Assembly: GCA_902772755.1 (NCBI GenBank)
Contig: CACYCD010000114.1
Coordinates: 1 to 5,044, forward strand
Source: an uncultured Ruminococcus sp.
GTDB taxonomy: Bacteria; Bacillota; Clostridia; Oscillospirales; Acutalibacteraceae
Length of the DNA stretch: 5,044 nucleotides
Reading direction: 5' to 3'
Numbering within the stretch: position 1 is the stretch's first letter; each line of letters begins with the position of its first letter. The notes under the pieces are model-generated. The model was not told where the DNA came from. It worked only from the letters and a program-made list of their open reading frames with translations, and ran no database searches. Made by a program: the position numbers and the translations under genes. Shown in pieces: positions 1 to 4,920 of this stretch.

Positions 1-341
1 AGCGGAAACGCCACACTTTCGCAGTTGTATTCGACAGCCAGCTTCAGCGAGTTGAGGTAGCAGTTTCTCAGCAGCTCGGGTTCATTGCTGTTACCGCCGT
101 ACCATATCGGTCCCACCGTATGTATGACATATTTGCAGGGCAGGTGGTAGCCCTGTGTGAGCTTTGCCTGACCGACAGCACAGCCGTTGAGTGTTCTGCA
201 TTCGGCGAGCAGCTGCGGACCTGCTTTTCTGTGGATAGCACCGTCTACTCCGCCGCCTCCCAGAAGTGAGGAATTGGCAGCGTTGACTATTGCGTCACAA
301 TCCATATTTGTAATATCCTGTCTGATAAATTGTAGGGGCAT
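1..341 (-). CDS. Macro-domain protein (ADP-ribose binding/hydrolysing family), 3' part outside window
   Basis: The minus strand encodes the first 113 residues of a macro domain; the gene continues past the left edge. Visible family signatures are [21 protein letters not shown] (broken here as [10 protein letters not shown], residues 14-23, and [10 protein letters not shown], 28-37), which bind the ADP-ribose distal ribose and diphosphate, then GQAKLTQGY and [10 protein letters not shown] at about 57-82. Family knowledge: such cytosolic proteins bind or hydrolyse ADP-ribose attached to proteins or O-acetyl-ADP-ribose. The start at 341 is preferred because GAGGA lies 7-8 bases upstream (minus strand). 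An in-frame ATG at 362 would add seven residues but would sit in the terminator T-run with no ribosome site. Enzymatic activity versus simple binding cannot be decided from this part. The terminator at 363-402 lies just upstream and points into the gene. Confidence 0.9.
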   Translation of the reverse strand, partial: MPLQFIRQDITNMDCDAIVNAANSSLLGGGGVDGAIHRKAGPQLLAECRTLNGCAVGQAKLTQGYHLPCKYVIHTVGPIWYGGNSNEPELLRNCYLNSLKLAVEYNCESVAFP

Positions 342-362
342 AATGTTTTCCTCAGCTTGCAT

Positions 363-402
363 AAAAATAAAAAACACCTCGGCAAGTATTCCTGCCGAGG
401 TG
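363..402 (-). terminator. Intrinsic terminator or attenuator before the macro-domain gene
   Basis: A perfect 10-bp GC-rich stem (375-384 with 393-402, 8-base loop) is followed on the minus strand by TTTTTTATTTTTAT. The polarity is clear because only the left side has the T-run. It would end the leftward transcript started at about 1057. It finishes about 21 bases before the macro start codon, so it also has the position of an attenuator. Confidence 0.85.
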
Positions 403-928
403 CTGTACGTTACAAATTAGATAAATCAATTATGAGAACCAAGAATAGAATTTTAAGCAGAGCAATCAAACAATCGAACTAAAACATTAGCCGAACCTGG
501 AACTCAATAAATGGAAAGTCAGTATTACATCGGAGTGTTCTCTTCTCATATTCCCTCACCGCTATGTCAGCTTGCGGAGGGCTACTCTGATATCACATCA
601 AATCCACCGATAGGGAATAATCCTTTCTTTAGAATGTTATGAAAACAGGAACTAAACTTCTCATCGGTTTATCCTCCATAAAAAACATCAAAGAAATATT
701 CCGGCGAAATCATATTAAATTGTAGGGGAGTTCTAAGACGCCGCCACCTGACTTTACAAGACCTGAACCGTATGCCGACCGCTTTGGAATATATAAACAA
801 TATGAAAATCTGACCAATGGGATTTTAAGGGTTTCCAAGCGGTTTGCTTACCGTTCATAGACTTGACTCACTATATAACACTGTGTTTAATAACACTAAA
901 AACTTAATCAGTTATGCGATAACCCGAT

Positions 929-1024
929 TCAAGCCGTCAAGCCAAATGAGCGGCTAAACTTGTTGGGGGGAAGACTCCGTTTAAAGCTTGTGATCTTCTT
1001 GAAAAATACTCTGTAAACTTTCAT
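929..1024 (-). CDS. Possible 31-residue basic peptide at the 5' end of the large RNA
   Basis: On the minus strand an ATG at 1024 is preceded at 8 bases by TAAGGAGG (1033-1040), a perfect anti-SD match, and opens 31 codons ending TGA at 929-931. The peptide starts MKVYRVFFKK and is rich in Lys/Arg with no family I recognise. It lies about 33 bases after the predicted transcript start. Its last codons overlap the helix 932-936/951-955. It may be a real small protein, a leader peptide, or a chance ORF in a structured RNA whose AGGA...UCCU segment pairs internally. Translation is supported only by the ribosome site. Confidence 0.3.
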   Translation of the reverse strand: MKVYRVFFKKITSFKRSLPPNKFSRSFGLTA

Positions 1025-1063
1025 ATTAGGAACCTCCTTAGCTTCTTTTTTTATCTTGTCTAT

Positions 1064-1092
1064 ATTATACATTATGTTCTTAACAATGTCAA
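1064..1092 (-). promoter_or_regulatory. Consensus sigma-A promoter driving the leftward RNA
   Basis: On the minus strand a -35 TTGACA (1087-1092) and a -10 TATAAT (1064-1069) are separated by exactly 17 bases. Both hexamers match consensus fully, predicting strong transcription starting near 1057. A/T tracts directly upstream (1097-1132) could act as an UP element. Confidence 0.85.
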
Positions 1093-1096
1093 GAGA

Positions 1097-1132
1097 AATA
1101 TTAAAAATTTTAAAAATTTTATTTTTAAAAAA
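1097..1132. other. A/T-tract region between divergent promoters
   Basis: Thirty-six bases consist almost entirely of A and T tracts, with TAAAAATTTT at 1102-1111 repeated at 1111-1120. It sits immediately upstream of the -35 boxes of both divergent promoters, the place of UP elements or bent DNA. No coding or terminator function is apparent. Confidence 0.5.
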
Positions 1133-1134
1133 GC

Positions 1135-1153
1135 TATTGTATTATTTTCAATA
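1135..1153. promoter_or_regulatory. Imperfect inverted repeat over the nitroreductase -35, possible repressor operator
   Basis: TATTG (1135-1139) and CAATA (1149-1153) are inverted copies separated by 9 bases, covering the -35 box and much of the spacer. AT-rich inverted repeats with ATTG/CAAT arms resemble operators of OhrR/MarR proteins, and an OhrR-like gene lies downstream. The match is short and the AT bias makes chance pairing plausible. Confidence 0.3.
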
Positions 1154-1165
1154 AAGTGATATAAT
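1137..1165 (+). promoter_or_regulatory. Promoter of the nitroreductase gene
   Basis: TTGTAT (1137-1142), 17 bases, then perfect TATAAT (1160-1165); predicted start near 1172. The leader to the ATG is only about 23 bases. The weak -35 compared with the divergent promoter would suit regulated expression. Confidence 0.7.
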
Positions 1166-1194
1166 TAAAAGGTAGTGTGTTTGGAGGTAATGAT

Positions 1195-1716
1195 ATGTCA
1201 GATGTTTTAAGTGCAATAAAGTCCAGAAGAAGTACAAGAAGCTTCACTTCCGAGATGCCTCCAAAGGAGCTGATAAGCAAGATTCTTGAAGCAGGCACCT
1301 ATGCCGCAACCGGCAGGGGTATGCAGTCGCCGATAATTATCGCTGTCACCGACAAAGCTGTCAGGGACAGGCTTTCGGCGATGAATGCTCAGATCATGGG
1401 CAATACCTCTATTGATCCGTTTTACAATGCTCCCGTGGTGCTTATCGTGCTTGCGGACAGGAGCAGACCCACATACATTTATGACGGAAGTCTGGTTATG
1501 GGAAATCTTATGCTCGCTGCCGAGGCTGTGGGCTTGGGAAGCTGTTGGATCCACCGTGCAAAGGAAGAATTTGAGACCGACGAGGGTCGGCAGATACTCG
1601 CTTCGCTGGGTATACAGGGCGATTATGAGGGCATTGGTCACTGTGTTATAGGTTATAAGAAGAATGAGTCATCAGCCGCTGCTCCCAGAAAAGATGATTA
1701 TATTTATGAGATATAA
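1195..1716 (+). CDS. FMN-dependent nitroreductase family protein
   Basis: Predicted 173-residue cytosolic flavoprotein. Family signatures: the FMN phosphate-binding SRRSTRSF at residues 10-17, a GRGMQSP segment at 40-46 in the place of the usual A-P-S-(G/A)-x-N-x-Q-P loop, NAPVVLIV at 78-85, the long helix NLMLAAEAVGLGSCWI at 104-119 and the closing IGYKK at 152-156. Family members use NAD(P)H to reduce nitro groups, quinones or flavins, usually as dimers; the physiological substrate here is unknown. An in-frame GTG at 1177 would add six residues but would place GGAGG (1183-1187) inside the gene; the ATG at 1195 has that site 7 bases upstream and is chosen. It has its own promoter and terminator. 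The downstream OhrR-like repressor suggests a redox-stress role by context. The length matches the short, single-domain members. Confidence 0.92.
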   Translation: MSDVLSAIKSRRSTRSFTSEMPPKELISKILEAGTYAATGRGMQSPIIIAVTDKAVRDRLSAMNAQIMGNTSIDPFYNAPVVLIVLADRSRPTYIYDGSLVMGNLMLAAEAVGLGSCWIHRAKEEFETDEGRQILASLGIQGDYEGIGHCVIGYKKNESSAAAPRKDDYIYEI

Positions 1717-1722
1717 TTTTCC

Positions 1723-1755
1723 CACATCCGCCGGCAGAACAGCGGATGTGTTTTT
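1723..1755 (+). terminator. Intrinsic terminator after the nitroreductase gene
   Basis: CACATCCGC (1723-1731) pairs perfectly with GCGGATGTG (1742-1750) around a 10-base loop, followed by TTTTTC. The short U-tract suggests incomplete termination. This matters because the next gene begins 20 bases on without an evident promoter. Confidence 0.8.
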
Positions 1756-1774
1756 CTGAATTTGGGAGATAAAA

Positions 1775-2209
1775 ATGGATATGGAATATGAACGACTGAA
1801 GCCTGTGGGACAGCTGTGCTTTCCGCTTTATGCAGCTTCAAAGGAGATCATGCGGAGATACAAGCCGTATCTTGACAAGCTTGACCTCACCTGCACGCAG
1901 TATTTTGCAATGCTGGTTCTTTGGGAGAAGCAGAGCCTAACAGTCAAAGAGCTAGGCACTGCCTTGTATCTGGATTCGGGTACGCTCACTCCCGTACTGA
2001 AAAAGCTGGAAAATAAGGGTTATGTCACTCGCAGACGTTCCTGCGATGATGAGCGAATGGTTATCGCAAGCATAACGGAAAAGGGTATGCTCCTACAGGA
2101 GGAGGCAAGCCGTATTCCGGAGGAGCTGAGGAAAAATTCTCCGCTTGATGTGTATGAAACAATAAGGCTGAATGAACTGATTAACAAGCTGCTGAATGTG
2201 TTTGATTGA
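1775..2209 (+). CDS. OhrR-like MarR-family peroxide-sensing repressor
   Basis: Predicted 144-residue winged-helix DNA-binding protein. The N-terminal QLCFPLYAASKEI with Cys15, followed by YKPYLDKLDLT and QYFAMLVLWE, aligns without gaps to Bacillus subtilis OhrR as I recall it, where Cys15 is oxidised by organic hydroperoxides and releases DNA. The recognition region LYLDSGTLTPVLKKLENKG (residues 64-82) and the wing RRRSCDDER (86-94) are typical. Tyr29, a Cys15 partner in OhrR, is kept, but the other partner, Tyr40, is Cys here; Cys90 is in the wing. No ohr peroxidase gene is in the window, so the target may be the nitroreductase, itself or distant genes. The ATG at 1775 follows GGGAGA at 1764-1769. 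Its stop codon overlaps the ribosome site of the next gene, implying co-transcription. A general MarR regulator of other oxidants is the alternative. Confidence 0.9.
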   Translation: MDMEYERLKPVGQLCFPLYAASKEIMRRYKPYLDKLDLTCTQYFAMLVLWEKQSLTVKELGTALYLDSGTLTPVLKKLENKGYVTRRRSCDDERMVIASITEKGMLLQEEASRIPEELRKNSPLDVYETIRLNELINKLLNVFD

Positions 2210-2218
2210 GGTGTTTAT

Positions 2219-2983
2219 ATGGCAAAGCACGCCGCACACGCTGACAATAAAAAGAGCAACAAGAAAAAGGACAAACCTTCAAAAAATGAAACAAGATCCT
2301 TTCGCAGAAGAGAGGCAGAAAGCCTGAAGCGTTCCGAGAATGAGACTTATTTAAAAATTGATGATACGCCCAAGGCTCACGACTCAAATCTGTTTCTCAG
2401 ACGGCACTCGAACAATGCCGATTTTTCCGGCTCGGATACTTCCGTACTGCACAACAAGCTGAAAAGAGAGAAGCTCCCCGAGTACGACTTTGGCAGGACT
2501 GCTTCGCTTGAAAAGCCCAAGCCGGTAAGACTTACTCCGGAGGAGCTGGACGAGATCTTTGCCGATGAAGATAAGCCGAGGGGCAAGGGTATCATTATTG
2601 CTGTTGCCGTGATCTGTGTGATAGTTGCATTTTGCGTGGGCATAACGATCTACTCAAACGGAAAGAAGGGGAGCGGTGATACTTCGGGAACTCCTTCTGC
2701 CGCAGATGTTGACAATAATGTTTCACGAGGGGGAATATCCGATTTGGCGGTAGTGACCGTTTCGGGCAAAAAGATACAGTATAACAGCAAAAATATCAAG
2801 GATGCTCAGGAGCTGAATGAGATCTTGAAGGATGTTAAAGATCCTACGCTCTCGCTTATAAATATTGATGCGGATTTAAATACATACAACTCGGTTGCCA
2901 AGGTGCTGAACAGGCACGGGGGCAAATATGAGCTGATGGACGAAAACAACACCAGCCCGTCAATAAAAAGTGATAAAAACTAA
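2219..2983 (+). CDS. Unrecognised single-pass membrane protein
   Basis: I do not recognise this 254-residue protein. Residues 1-123 are hydrophilic, highly charged and Lys/Arg-rich early on (runs such as KKSNKKKDK) with no Cys, likely disordered and cytoplasmic. Residues 124-145 form one hydrophobic helix (GIIIAVAVICVIVAFCVG and on) after the positive KPRGKG, predicting N-in, C-out orientation. A Ser/Gly/Thr linker follows, then a small outside domain at about 174-240 with pattern VTVSGKKIQYNSKNI, ELNEILKD, LINIDAD, VAKVLNRHGGKYEL. This beta-alpha-beta pattern is reminiscent of the ExbD/TolR outside domain, but there is no membrane Asp and the likeness is weak inference. The ATG is 9 bases after the repressor stop, with GAGGTG at 2208-2213 as ribosome site, so it shares that transcript. 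No terminator is seen after it. Confidence 0.85.
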   Translation: MAKHAAHADNKKSNKKKDKPSKNETRSFRRREAESLKRSENETYLKIDDTPKAHDSNLFLRRHSNNADFSGSDTSVLHNKLKREKLPEYDFGRTASLEKPKPVRLTPEELDEIFADEDKPRGKGIIIAVAVICVIVAFCVGITIYSNGKKGSGDTSGTPSAADVDNNVSRGGISDLAVVTVSGKKIQYNSKNIKDAQELNEILKDVKDPTLSLINIDADLNTYNSVAKVLNRHGGKYELMDENNTSPSIKSDKN

Positions 2984-2995
2984 CGCAGATTTTTG

Positions 2996-3024
2996 TTGAC
3001 AAATGTCGGTCTGTGTGTTACAAT
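2996..3024 (+). promoter_or_regulatory. Promoter of the SAM riboswitch-metK unit
   Basis: TTGACA (2996-3001), 17 bases, then TACAAT (3019-3024) preceded by TGT, giving an extended -10. The predicted start is near 3031, just before the riboswitch. It begins only 12 bases after the previous stop codon. Confidence 0.85.
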
Positions 3025-3043
3025 TATTAAAAATGAATATACC

Positions 3044-3137
3044 ACTTATCAAGAGTGACTGAGGGAACAGGCCCTGTGAAGTCCGGCAACCTGCATTTGT
3101 AAGGTGCCAAATCCTGCGGTAATGCCGAAAGATGAGT
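3044..3137 (+). promoter_or_regulatory. SAM-I (S-box) riboswitch aptamer
   Basis: The conserved S-box blocks are present in order: ACTTATCAAGAGTGACTGAGGGA, split here as ACTTATC (3044-3050), AAGAGTGACTGAGGGA (3051-3066), then GGCCCTGTGAAGTCCGGCAACC (3070-3091 region), AAGGTGCCAAATCC (3101-3114), GCGGTAATGCCG and GAAAGATGAG. P1 closes by ACTTATC with GATGAGT (3131-3137), 7 bp with one wobble. Binding of S-adenosylmethionine stabilises P1 and favours the downstream terminator, switching metK off. Without SAM, GATGAG (3131-3136) can instead pair with TTCGTC (3153-3158), blocking terminator formation; this antiterminator is my inference. The pairing to metK is standard product feedback. Confidence 0.96.
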
Positions 3138-3141
3138 TTTT

Positions 3142-3173
3142 GCCCACTGTCCTTCGTCAGTGGGTTTTAGTTT
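3142..3173 (+). terminator. SAM-riboswitch-controlled terminator
   Basis: CCCACTG (3143-3149) pairs with CAGTGGG (3158-3164), with a further G-T at the base and an 8-base loop, followed by TTTTAGTTT. It lies between the aptamer and the metK ribosome site, the expected expression platform. Confidence 0.9.
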
Positions 3174-3199
3174 GCAAAGATTTTTTAGGAGGAATTATT

Positions 3200-4387
3200 G
3201 TGGCAAGGTTTTTATTTACGTCCGAGTCCGTCACAGAGGGACACCCGGACAAGGTTTGCGATCAGATCAGCGATGCGATTTTAGATGCTATTTTTGAACA
3301 GGACAACAATGCACATACCGCCTGCGAAACAACAGCGGTGGCAGGTGCGGTAAATATTATGGGTGAGATAAGCACTACTGCCAAGGTAGATTATGAGAGC
3401 GTGGTCAGAGGTGTGATAAATGATATCGGCTACAATGATGATGAACTGCTGTTCAACGGAAGCACCTGCACCATAAATAATATGCTCACGACACAGTCGC
3501 CCGATATCGCTATGGGTGTTGACGAGAGCTTGGAGCATAAGGACGGAGAAACAGATGAGCTGAACATCTTCGGAGCAGGCGATCAGGGTATGATGTTCGG
3601 TTATGCCTGCAATGAAACAGCGGAGTATATGCCGATCACAATTTCTCTTGCTCACAAGCTCGCCAAAAGACTGACCGAGGTCAGGAAGAACGGCACGCTG
3701 AAATATCTCCGTCCCGACGGAAAAACTCAGGTCACGGCACTGTATGAGGACGGAAAAGTCAAAGCTATTGATACGGTGGTGATCAGCACCCAGCACGACC
3801 CCGAGGTTGACCGTGAGCAGATTCAGAAGGATCTGATCGAACACGTGATAAAGCCGGTTATCCCCGAAGAGCTTTTGACTGCTGATACCAAAATTTTGGT
3901 GAATCCCACAGGCAGATTTGTCATCGGAGGACCCGCCGGCGACAGCGGTCTGACGGGCAGAAAGATAATTGTTGACACCTACGGCGGATACGGCAGACAC
4001 GGCGGCGGTGCGTTCAGCGGTAAAGACCCGACAAAGGTTGACCGCAGTGCGGCATACTATGCAAGGTACATAGCGAAAAATATCGTTGCCGCAGGCATAG
4101 CCGATAAGTGCGAGGTACAGCTTGCATACGCCATCGGCGTTGCAAAGCCGGTTTCGGTTATGGTTGACACCTTCGGCACAGGAAAGTACAGCGATGAAAA
4201 AATCGCAGAAGCAGTACAAAGGGTATTTGACTGCCGTCCGGCTTCGATTATTAGGGAGCTTGACCTCAGAAACACCAAATACCGCCCCACCGCCTCCTAC
4301 GGTCACATGGGCAGAACCGACCTCCCCGTCCGCTGGGAAGAAACCGACAAAACAGAAGCTTTGAAGAAAGCACTTGCAGAAATATAA
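3200..4387 (+). CDS. metK: S-adenosylmethionine synthetase
   Basis: The 395-residue product matches the usual MetK length. It makes S-adenosylmethionine from methionine and ATP, releasing phosphate and pyrophosphate, as a cytosolic tetramer using Mg2+ and K+. Diagnostic motifs: [13 protein letters not shown] at residues 6-18 with catalytic His15 and metal ligand Asp17, the ATP-motif GAGDQG at 125-130, [11 protein letters not shown] at 235-245, and the phosphate-loop signature GGGAFSGKD at 268-276. The C-terminal half keeps DTFGTGK and the YGHMGR region. The start is GTG at 3200, 7 bases after a perfect AGGAGG (3187-3192). A longer frame opens at 3104, but that lies inside the riboswitch aptamer and terminator and is not used. 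Transcription is controlled by the upstream SAM riboswitch; a strong terminator follows 6 bases after the stop. No key residue appears altered. Confidence 0.98.
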   Translation: MARFLFTSESVTEGHPDKVCDQISDAILDAIFEQDNNAHTACETTAVAGAVNIMGEISTTAKVDYESVVRGVINDIGYNDDELLFNGSTCTINNMLTTQSPDIAMGVDESLEHKDGETDELNIFGAGDQGMMFGYACNETAEYMPITISLAHKLAKRLTEVRKNGTLKYLRPDGKTQVTALYEDGKVKAIDTVVISTQHDPEVDREQIQKDLIEHVIKPVIPEELLTADTKILVNPTGRFVIGGPAGDSGLTGRKIIVDTYGGYGRHGGGAFSGKDPTKVDRSAAYYARYIAKNIVAAGIADKCEVQLAYAIGVAKPVSVMVDTFGTGKYSDEKIAEAVQRVFDCRPASIIRELDLRNTKYRPTASYGHMGRTDLPVRWEETDKTEALKKALAEI

Positions 4388-4393
4388 ACCATC

Positions 4394-4425
4394 AAAATGC
4401 GTACACAGAGCTGTACGCATTTTTT
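4394..4425 (+). terminator. metK intrinsic terminator
   Basis: AAAATGCGTACA (4394-4405) pairs perfectly with TGTACGCATTTT (4412-4423), a 12-bp stem with a 6-base loop, and the T-run extends to 4425. It starts 6 bases after the metK stop codon. Confidence 0.9.
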
Positions 4426-4430
4426 GCGTA

Positions 4431-4459
4431 TTGATTTTTTGATTTTTATGTGTTATAAT
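4431..4459 (+). promoter_or_regulatory. Extended -10 promoter of a small downstream unit
   Basis: TTGATT (4431-4436), 17 bases, then TATAAT (4454-4459) preceded by TGT (extended -10). The predicted start is near 4466. It begins only 5 bases after the metK terminator T-run, so a new unit starts immediately. Confidence 0.7.
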
Positions 4460-4465
4460 TTAAAC

Positions 4466-4656
4466 ACAAGAAATAATTGCGTATTTACGCAAAATAATCG
4501 TGAGGCGTATTATGCTGTTCTTGACGATCTTCCGGATATAGTTTCGTCCACGGTCGGTTCGCTTCCAAATCTCCCTAAGATTCAAAAATACTTTGCTTCG
4601 TAAAGAGAACAAAATTTCAGATAATAGTGCATACACTTCGGTTGTACGCATTTTTT
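4466..4656 (+). ncRNA. Candidate small RNA of about 190 nt
   Basis: A strong promoter and a terminator delimit a short unit with no credible gene. Near the 5' end TTGCGT and ACGCAA (around 4478-4493) form a 6-bp hairpin with a 4-base loop. GAGG at 4502-4505 stands 6 bases before an ATG at 4512, but that frame holds only nine codons. Another frame, open to a stop at 4601-4603, encodes protein-like LDDLPDIVSSTVGSLPNLPK, yet has no ATG, GTG or TTG downstream of the predicted transcript start; it could be a decayed gene end. Small RNA is my preferred reading, with a leader-peptide unit or gene remnant as alternatives. Confidence 0.35.
4628..4656 (+). terminator. Intrinsic terminator of the small unit
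   Basis: TGCATACA (4628-4635) pairs with TGTACGCA (4643-4650) with one mismatch, or with a UUCG tetraloop closed by C4636-G4641, followed by TTTTTTA. It stops the transcript started near 4466. Confidence 0.75.
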
Positions 4657-4665
4657 ATTGTCTTG

Positions 4666-4737
4666 TTATCACAGCAAGGATAAATATTTTGTGTGGTTTA
4701 ATAATTTTTTATTGATTTTTTTATCTGCCTGTGATAA
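4666..4737. repeat. 9-base inverted repeat reaching into a -10 box
   Basis: TTATCACAG (4666-4674) and CTGTGATAA (4729-4737) are exact inverted copies 54 bases apart; the second overlaps the -10 of the next promoter (4735-4740). It could be a looping operator pair. Chance in AT-rich DNA is a realistic alternative. The DNA between them is AT-rich and otherwise empty apart from the -35 box. Confidence 0.4.
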
Positions 4738-4740
4738 AAT
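4712..4740 (+). promoter_or_regulatory. Promoter of the secreted-protein gene
   Basis: TTGATT (4712-4717), 17 bases, then TAAAAT (4735-4740) preceded by TGA (extended -10). The predicted start, near 4747, coincides with the first base of the 13-bp leader helix, which supports both calls. Confidence 0.7.
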
Positions 4741-4746
4741 GTAAGT

Positions 4747-4865
4747 GCGACATAAAATTAGACATCACTGAAAAAAGTATGTATTTTTACTTCCGGTAAA
4801 AATGCAGGCTCTGTTTTCGCATACTGCTATTGGGTTTGGTATTTTTGAAAATAATTTTGTGTCGC
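4747..4865 (+). promoter_or_regulatory. Aptamer-like leader domain, class unknown
   Basis: GCGACATAAAATT (4747-4759) pairs with AATTTTGTGTCGC (4853-4865), 13 consecutive pairs with one G-T, closing a domain of 93 bases. Inside, AGTAT (4776-4780) pairs with ATACT (4821-4825), enclosing a 10-bp hairpin (4781-4790 with 4796-4805) capped by TTCCG. Single-stranded stretches at 4760-4775, 4806-4820 and 4826-4852 could form a binding pocket. I do not recognise c-di-GMP, purine, THF, glycine, ZTP, cobalamin or guanidine riboswitch signatures. The switching hairpins follow directly downstream. Confidence 0.55.
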
Positions 4866-4872
4866 AGCAAAT

Positions 4873-4900
4873 GAGCTATGTATTTTTCGGTGCATGGCTC
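4873..4900 (+). promoter_or_regulatory. Candidate antiterminator hairpin
   Basis: GAGCTATGTA (4873-4882) pairs with TGCATGGCTC (4891-4900), 10 bp including two wobbles. Its 3' arm uses most of the 5' arm of the terminator at 4890-4912, so the two cannot coexist. An outer extension CGCAGC (4863-4868) with GCTGTG (4904-4909) would invade both the 13-bp helix and the terminator, linking domain folding to the decision. Confidence 0.55.
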
Positions 4901-4920
4901 TATGCTGTGCACTTTTTATT
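4890..4920 (+). terminator. Leader terminator before the secreted-protein gene
   Basis: GTGCATGGC (4890-4898) pairs with GCTGTGCAC (4904-4912), 9 bp with two wobbles and a 5-base loop, followed by TTTTTATTTT. It lies in the leader, 23 bases before GGAGG, so it can only act as an attenuator of the gene after it. Confidence 0.75.

Larger units (their letters stand above)
363..1057 (-). ncRNA. Candidate large structured non-coding RNA (about 690 nt)
   Basis: This long stretch lacks a sizeable ORF on either strand but has a consensus promoter at its right end and a strong terminator at its left end, both on the minus strand. It is dense in complementary segments. Helices by plus coordinates: 431-438 with 543-550 (8 bp); 553-562 with 574-581 (bulged, 8 bp); 606-611 with 663-668 enclosing 628-632 with 652-656; 778-789 with 833-843 (11 bp, one bulge) enclosing 805-810 with 821-826; 883-887 with 892-896; 907-915 with 919-928 (9 bp, one bulge, 3-base loop); 932-936 with 951-955. 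The nested order (606/628 and 778/805) is what a folded RNA gives. Known families of this size are ROOL, GOLLD and OLE; ROOL (about 580 nt, common in rumen Firmicutes) fits size and host best, but I did not recognise its consensus, so class is inference. Motifs of RNase P RNA, tmRNA, SRP RNA and group II intron domain V were not seen. Alternative: an exceptionally long regulatory leader of the macro gene. Confidence 0.6.
4412..4656 (+). repeat. Pair of 14-base direct repeats in the two terminators (4412-4425 and 4643-4656)
   Basis: TGTACGCATTTTTT occurs identically at both places as the 3' arm and T-run of two terminators, bracketing the small unit between them. The matching 5' arms also agree (GCGTACA against GCATACA). 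This suggests terminator duplication or conversion. Only the two 14-base ends are repeated, not the interior. Confidence 0.75.

Noticed and set aside
187..420. Plus-strand open frame of 77 codons
   Set aside because: It is the shadow of the minus-strand macro-domain gene and crosses the terminator hairpin.
623..661. Second GGAGG-ATG pair within the large RNA (minus strand, ATG near 662)
   Set aside because: The frame closes after 11 codons and the region forms the nested helices 606-668, so a gene is unlikely.
420..1050. Group II intron, RNase P RNA or tmRNA in the left non-coding stretch
   Set aside because: No GTGCG-type 5' end or domain V hairpin, no RNase P core motifs, and no tmRNA CCA end or tag frame were seen; a promoter and terminator of its own also argue against an intron.
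1177..1194. GTG start six codons upstream for the nitroreductase
   Set aside because: The ribosome site GGAGG lies within that extension, so the ATG at 1195 is the real start.
3104..3199. Upstream extension of the metK frame by 32 codons
   Set aside because: It lies inside the SAM riboswitch aptamer and terminator; GTG at 3200 has a perfect AGGAGG 7 bases upstream and begins the conserved MetK N-terminus.
3281..4420. Long minus-strand open frame opposite metK (379 codons)
   Set aside because: It is the antisense shadow of metK's codon pattern, has no family motifs, and its start lies in the metK terminator.
4397..4603. Plus-strand open frame of 68 codons after metK
   Set aside because: Its first ATG is in the metK terminator and the second (4448) lies upstream of the -10 box, so neither is on the predicted small transcript; the frame has no later start codon. 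Kept only as a possible gene remnant.
4460..4651. Minus-strand open frame of 63 codons
   Set aside because: No ribosome site, starts within a terminator hairpin and opposes a predicted transcription unit.
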